From assembly GCA_900545525.1 (NCBI GenBank), contig UQZX01000027.1:1-32810 (forward strand): 32,810 nucleotides of DNA, read 5' to 3'. Source of the stretch: an uncultured Prevotella sp. GTDB taxonomy: Bacteria; Bacteroidota; Bacteroidia; Bacteroidales; Bacteroidaceae. The position numbers and the translations under genes were made by a program. Shown piece after piece: positions 30,626 through 32,810 of the stretch (positions within the stretch are counted from its first letter, which is position 1; each line of letters begins with the position of its first letter). Below the pieces are notes generated by a model. The model saw only the letters and a program-made list of their open reading frames with translations, did not search any database and was not told the DNA's origin.

Positions 30626-31201
30626 TTATAAATCATCACCATTAGCTTTGTTATATTCATTATCGTAATACATTAAAATCTTAAATTTATTATATCTAAG
30701 ACCTTCACCAATCATAAACCATACAGAACGCATATAATCACTCAATGATAAATCTGCATCCGCACTCTCTTTCTGGTAAAAAACAGCTTCATATCTTTTA
30801 TTATAAAGACGTATTCCATAACCAATTTCCTCACTATCTGACAATGACTGATCCAAAGAAAGTGCCCTGTACCTGCTATTACGCTCAAACTGAGCACACA
30901 ACTCATTAAATCTTATTTTTATATCAGCTTCTCCTAAGTCATTTTCATCAGATACCATAATACGCCAAACTTTGTTATTGTTTGTAACAACTGCAATATT
31001 AACATTTCTACCATTAAATTCTCCTTTCAATGTATTAGAGTCATAAGCACTACTCGTAAACCCTTTAGCCTTTAGCTTCCGTATCATCTCAGCCTTTGTC
31101 CCGTCCACGGGAATACCAAGAAATCTTGTAACGACTCTATCCTGCGCATATAATGCGACAGCAAAAAGGCACATAGCCATTATTGAAAATATCTTTCTCA
31201 T
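30626..31201 (-). CDS. Small secreted protein of unknown function
   Basis: This is a 191-residue protein when started at the ATG whose last base is 31201, which gives a signal peptide (MRKIFSIMAMCLFAVALYAQ). The longer reading from 31234 adds 11 residues ahead of it and is less likely. The mature part has FLGIPVDGTKAEMIRKLKAKGF near the N-terminus, a pattern I have seen in uncharacterised Bacteroidales secreted proteins, then mixed alpha/beta sequence. No catalytic motif is visible. It has AT-rich codon use, unlike the pectin genes, and a long, structured leader. Confidence 0.75.
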   Translation of the reverse strand: MRKIFSIMAMCLFAVALYAQDRVVTRFLGIPVDGTKAEMIRKLKAKGFTSSAYDSNTLKGEFNGRNVNIAVVTNNNKVWRIMVSDENDLGEADIKIRFNELCAQFERNSRYRALSLDQSLSDSEEIGYGIRLYNKRYEAVFYQKESADADLSLSDYMRSVWFMIGEGLRYNKFKILMYYDNEYNKANGDDL

Positions 31202-31245
31202 TGATTTTTTATTATGGAAAAAGGCGGAAACCATTTTGTGACTTG
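31202..31245 (-). other. Short spacer between structured region and start codon
   Basis: On the minus strand this is an A/T-rich run (CCATAATAAAAAATCA) just before the ATG. No Shine-Dalgarno motif is visible. Confidence 0.3.
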
Positions 31246-31411
31246 TCTAACATCCGGTTACCGCCAAGTGACCTTATTCCCAACAAGCACAAAATAGTTC
31301 ACGCCTTATCAGCGCGAACTTTCAGACTGCTTGTCCCCGGGAATGAATATTGGCGGTATTCGATGTTAGAGAACAAGAGCTTAAAAGCTCAATATCATTT
31401 TTATTTGTTCA
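31246..31411 (-). ncRNA. Candidate structured RNA or structured 5' leader
   Basis: Six complementary segment pairs are nested in order: 31246-31254 with 31362-31370 (TCTAACATC), 31259-31267 with 31350-31358 (TACCGCCAA), 31276-31281 with 31339-31344 (ATTCCC), 31283-31289 with 31328-31334 (ACAAGCA), 31296-31300 with 31316-31320 (AGTTC), and 31302-31304 with 31312-31314. Internal loops of 1-8 bases separate them. An adjacent fold pairs GAACAA (31371-31376) with TTGTTC (31406-31411) around GAGCTTAAAAGCTC. A minus-strand promoter element at 31603-31610 would place all of it in the leader of the small secreted protein gene. It lacks the conserved sequences I know for tmRNA, RNase P or SRP RNA. The strand is inferred from the promoter. 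Confidence 0.5.
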
Positions 31412-31610
31412 TTCAAATCATTGTGGAAACGCTTTCTTCCGATTTTGATAACTGCAACAAAATATCGTTGCTCAATATTATACAAACTCGTGATGTAGTC
31501 CTCTACACCTTTTACGTTTCTTGCTTATGTCTGTTTCTTCACCTCCTTTGCTACGTTACACTTTCTATAAACCTGGTTAAGGTTTCATGATATTCATGTT
31601 TGCAAAGATA
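31412..31610 (-). promoter_or_regulatory. Predicted promoter and upstream half of the long leader
   Basis: The minus strand reads TATCTTTG at 31610-31603, an exact TAnnTTTG match. A further hairpin GCAAC/GTTGC surrounds AAAATATC near 31456-31473, and AAACC/GGTTT pairs near 31570-31587. Together with the structured region this would give a leader of about 395 bases. Confidence 0.4.
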
Positions 31611-31729
31611 ATTAAAAAGATTGACAGAATGTTTATTTATAATAATTATTACTTTACGGATATCTAAATAAAATATTTACGTATCCACTAAATAAATCAT
31701 TAAACATTGCACATTACGATTTATTTAAA
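31611..31729. other. AT-rich spacer
   Basis: I see no gene or clear motif in this strongly AT-rich stretch between the leader of one minus-strand gene and the terminator of another. Confidence 0.4.
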
Positions 31730-31777
31730 CAAAAAAAGAGCCATATCGAACTCTATTTTGAGTAACGATATGGCTCT
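31730..31777 (-). terminator. Intrinsic terminator of the lytic transglycosylase gene
   Basis: AGAGCCATATCG (31737-31748) pairs perfectly with 31766-31777. On the minus strand the stem is followed by a run of seven T. It lies about 80 bases after the gene's stop codon. Confidence 0.8.
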
Positions 31778-31856
31778 GTATATTTACCATTATAAGTAAT
31801 AACTTTACCGGAGTCTTCCTTATTTCGGCACACCAGCCTGCTTAACAGGATGTTCA

Positions 31857-32288
31857 TTACCTCATCAGCTTCTTCACCTTATTATAATAACGCTGTGTAC
31901 CTTTCACGCTATAGTTCATTCCTCCGTTCCAAGCACGTATCGCCTGCTCGACATTATTACGGGGATTGTGGTACGACTGTATAAGGAGAAACATCTCTTT
32001 AGACTTTGAAACACTAAAGCGGTCTGCCAATGTATATCTCTTCTTGCTTCCTCTCCGCTTCAATATAATATTGCATTCTTTCACACAAATCGGAGTAATC
32101 TGCATAGCTCCGCAAGAATTGCCGCTCACTGCACGTGGATTACCTGAACTCTCCACTTGAATAATAGCGTCCATCACCGGACTCCAATCAAATTTATTTG
32201 TCCTCGCATTCCCTGTCGCAGATGCAGCAAAAGGAACAAATAACAACATAAATAACAATACTAACTCTCTCTCAAATATTCTCTTCAT
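31857..32288 (-). CDS. Lytic transglycosylase (SLT-like), secreted
   Basis: This 143-residue protein has a signal peptide (about 1-25, hydrophobic LLFMLLFVPFAASA). The mature part is a compact SLT/goose-lysozyme-type domain: MDAIIQVESSGNPRAVS with the catalytic E46, CGAMQITP, and AIRAWNGG followed by TQRYYNKVKKL. Such enzymes cleave peptidoglycan glycan strands with formation of anhydro-muramic acid; small stand-alone forms often open the wall for secretion or conjugation machinery. No transfer genes are visible nearby, so its role here is open. It has its own promoter (32450-32457) and terminator. Confidence 0.88.
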   Translation of the reverse strand: MKRIFERELVLLFMLLFVPFAASATGNARTNKFDWSPVMDAIIQVESSGNPRAVSGNSCGAMQITPICVKECNIILKRRGSKKRYTLADRFSVSKSKEMFLLIQSYHNPRNNVEQAIRAWNGGMNYSVKGTQRYYNKVKKLMR

Positions 32289-32480
32289 AATGAACTGTTT
32301 TTGGTATCTGAGTATTGTAAAAACACATGCTTATACTCACGGCAACAATTCGTACGAGAATTATTGAATTGTGCCTGGATACCAGTTAGAAACTAAACAA
32401 AATACGGCTTAAAACAACAATAAAGCCTATCCTGTCCTTTTTACCGGCGCAAAATTACAAATAATATTCATAATACACAA
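32289..32480 (-). promoter_or_regulatory. Leader and predicted promoter of the lytic transglycosylase gene
   Basis: The minus strand reads TAATTTTG at 32457-32450, matching TAnnTTTG, with TTG at 32480-32478 near -33. The leader would be about 155 bases. It contains a hairpin, GGCAACAATTC (32341-32351) with GAATTGTGCC (32366-32375). Confidence 0.45.
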
Positions 32481-32764
32481 GTAAAATCCCGATATTCGCC
32501 ACTATATTAAGTCCGGTTAACACTCTGAGCAGCAACATCTTAACATAAGTCAAGCCGTCTTCATGCCTATGCCATGCTCCTTGCCAGCATGCTCAGGCAC
32601 GTCCTCTGGAACAAAATTAAACATGAGATTTTTCCTGTTCTGCATACATCAAGCCCTTAAAAGACAAAGACAAGAACTGGCAAAGACACAAGAGGACAAG
32701 AAGACAAAAAAGAAGAGAAAAAGACACAAGAGGACAAAAAAGAAGAGAGAGTATCAAAAAAGAA
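32481..32764. other. Non-coding stretch with purine-rich direct repeats
   Basis: No gene is supported. From about 32660 the sequence is almost all A, G and C. It contains two copies of AAAGACACAAGAGGACAA (starting about 32681 and 32717), each followed by AAAAAAGAAGAGA, the first with six extra bases. Low complexity rather than coding. Confidence 0.5.
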
Positions 32765-32796
32765 GTCCCCGGCGCTCCGTGGGGAACACCGGGGAC
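32765..32796 (-). terminator. Hairpin terminator for a gene beyond the right edge
   Basis: GTCCCCGG (32765-32772) pairs perfectly with CCGGGGAC (32789-32796). On the minus strand the stem is followed by TTCTTTTTT. It probably ends a minus-strand gene lying outside the window. Confidence 0.6.
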
Positions 32797-32810
32797 ATGA
32801 CTCAAAGACG

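Noticed and set aside
31246..31411. Known RNAs: tmRNA, RNase P RNA, SRP RNA
   Set aside because: The conserved sequence blocks I know for these RNAs are absent; a 6S-like RNA could not be excluded but shows no large central bubble.
31183..31590. A 135-codon plus-strand open frame
   Set aside because: It overlaps the start of a minus-strand gene and the multi-stem fold; the translation is rich in Phe, Cys and Leu without domain features.
32617..32805. A 62-codon minus-strand open frame rich in Leu, Ser and Phe
   Set aside because: It is the reverse of a low-complexity purine-rich repeat and a terminator hairpin.

Overview
The window reads as a chromosomal segment of a Bacteroidales gut or oral bacterium, most likely Prevotella or a close relative. 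The evidence is the Bacteroidetes -7 promoter element TAnnTTTG upstream of several genes, weak or absent Shine-Dalgarno sequences, secreted glycosidases of types typical of polysaccharide utilization loci, a membrane regulator with the propeller architecture of this phylum, and many short inverted-repeat elements. The species call is inference; no rRNA, tRNA or housekeeping gene is present.

Layout. 1-1354 is a non-coding region with a 22-bp-period repeat array, a hairpin and an inverted-repeat element, ending in a promoter. 1355-11176 (+) holds four secreted carbohydrate-active proteins: a GH106 rhamnosidase, a SASA-type acetylesterase, a DUF5703-type six-hairpin protein and a GH78 rhamnosidase. 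11291-12135 (-) is a small membrane protein translationally coupled to an ECF-type sigma factor. 12308-13064 is a decayed IS982-like element. 13135-15898 (+) is an accessory operon: two frameshifted unknown genes, then an intact PD-(D/E)XK nuclease (PGN_0703-like) and an intact metallophosphoesterase. 15983-18197 holds a truncated unknown gene, a hairpin element and a toxin-antitoxin pair whose zeta-like toxin is split by an 814-bp non-autonomous transposon with an 8-bp target duplication. 18333-22070 (-) is a large multidomain GH95 enzyme, divergent from a membrane-anchored AraC-type regulator (22271-24616, +). A second non-coding region with a 22-bp array follows. 25285-30353 (+) carries GH28, GH105 and an unassigned six-hairpin protein. 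30354-32810 carries small inverted-repeat elements, a small secreted protein with a long structured leader, a lytic transglycosylase and terminators.

How the genes fit together. The enzymes point to pectin, specifically rhamnogalacturonan. GH28 and GH105 would act on the galacturonan part and on unsaturated ends, GH78 and GH106 would remove L-rhamnose, GH95 would remove L-fucose or L-galactose, and the esterase would remove acetyl groups. The regulator between GH95 and GH28 is the natural candidate to control them. No SusC/SusD pair and no polysaccharide lyase lies in the window. A 7-kb accessory island (about 11.2-18.3 kb) sits between the two halves of the pectin gene set.

The least explained features are two 22-bp-period arrays (about 397-593 and 24785-24938), the nested 814-bp transposon in the toxin gene, a multi-stem structured region at 31246-31411, and 7-bp or 9-bp tandem repeats at gene starts or inside a coding sequence. 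All similarity statements come from reading the sequence by eye and from recalled family motifs; no search was run.
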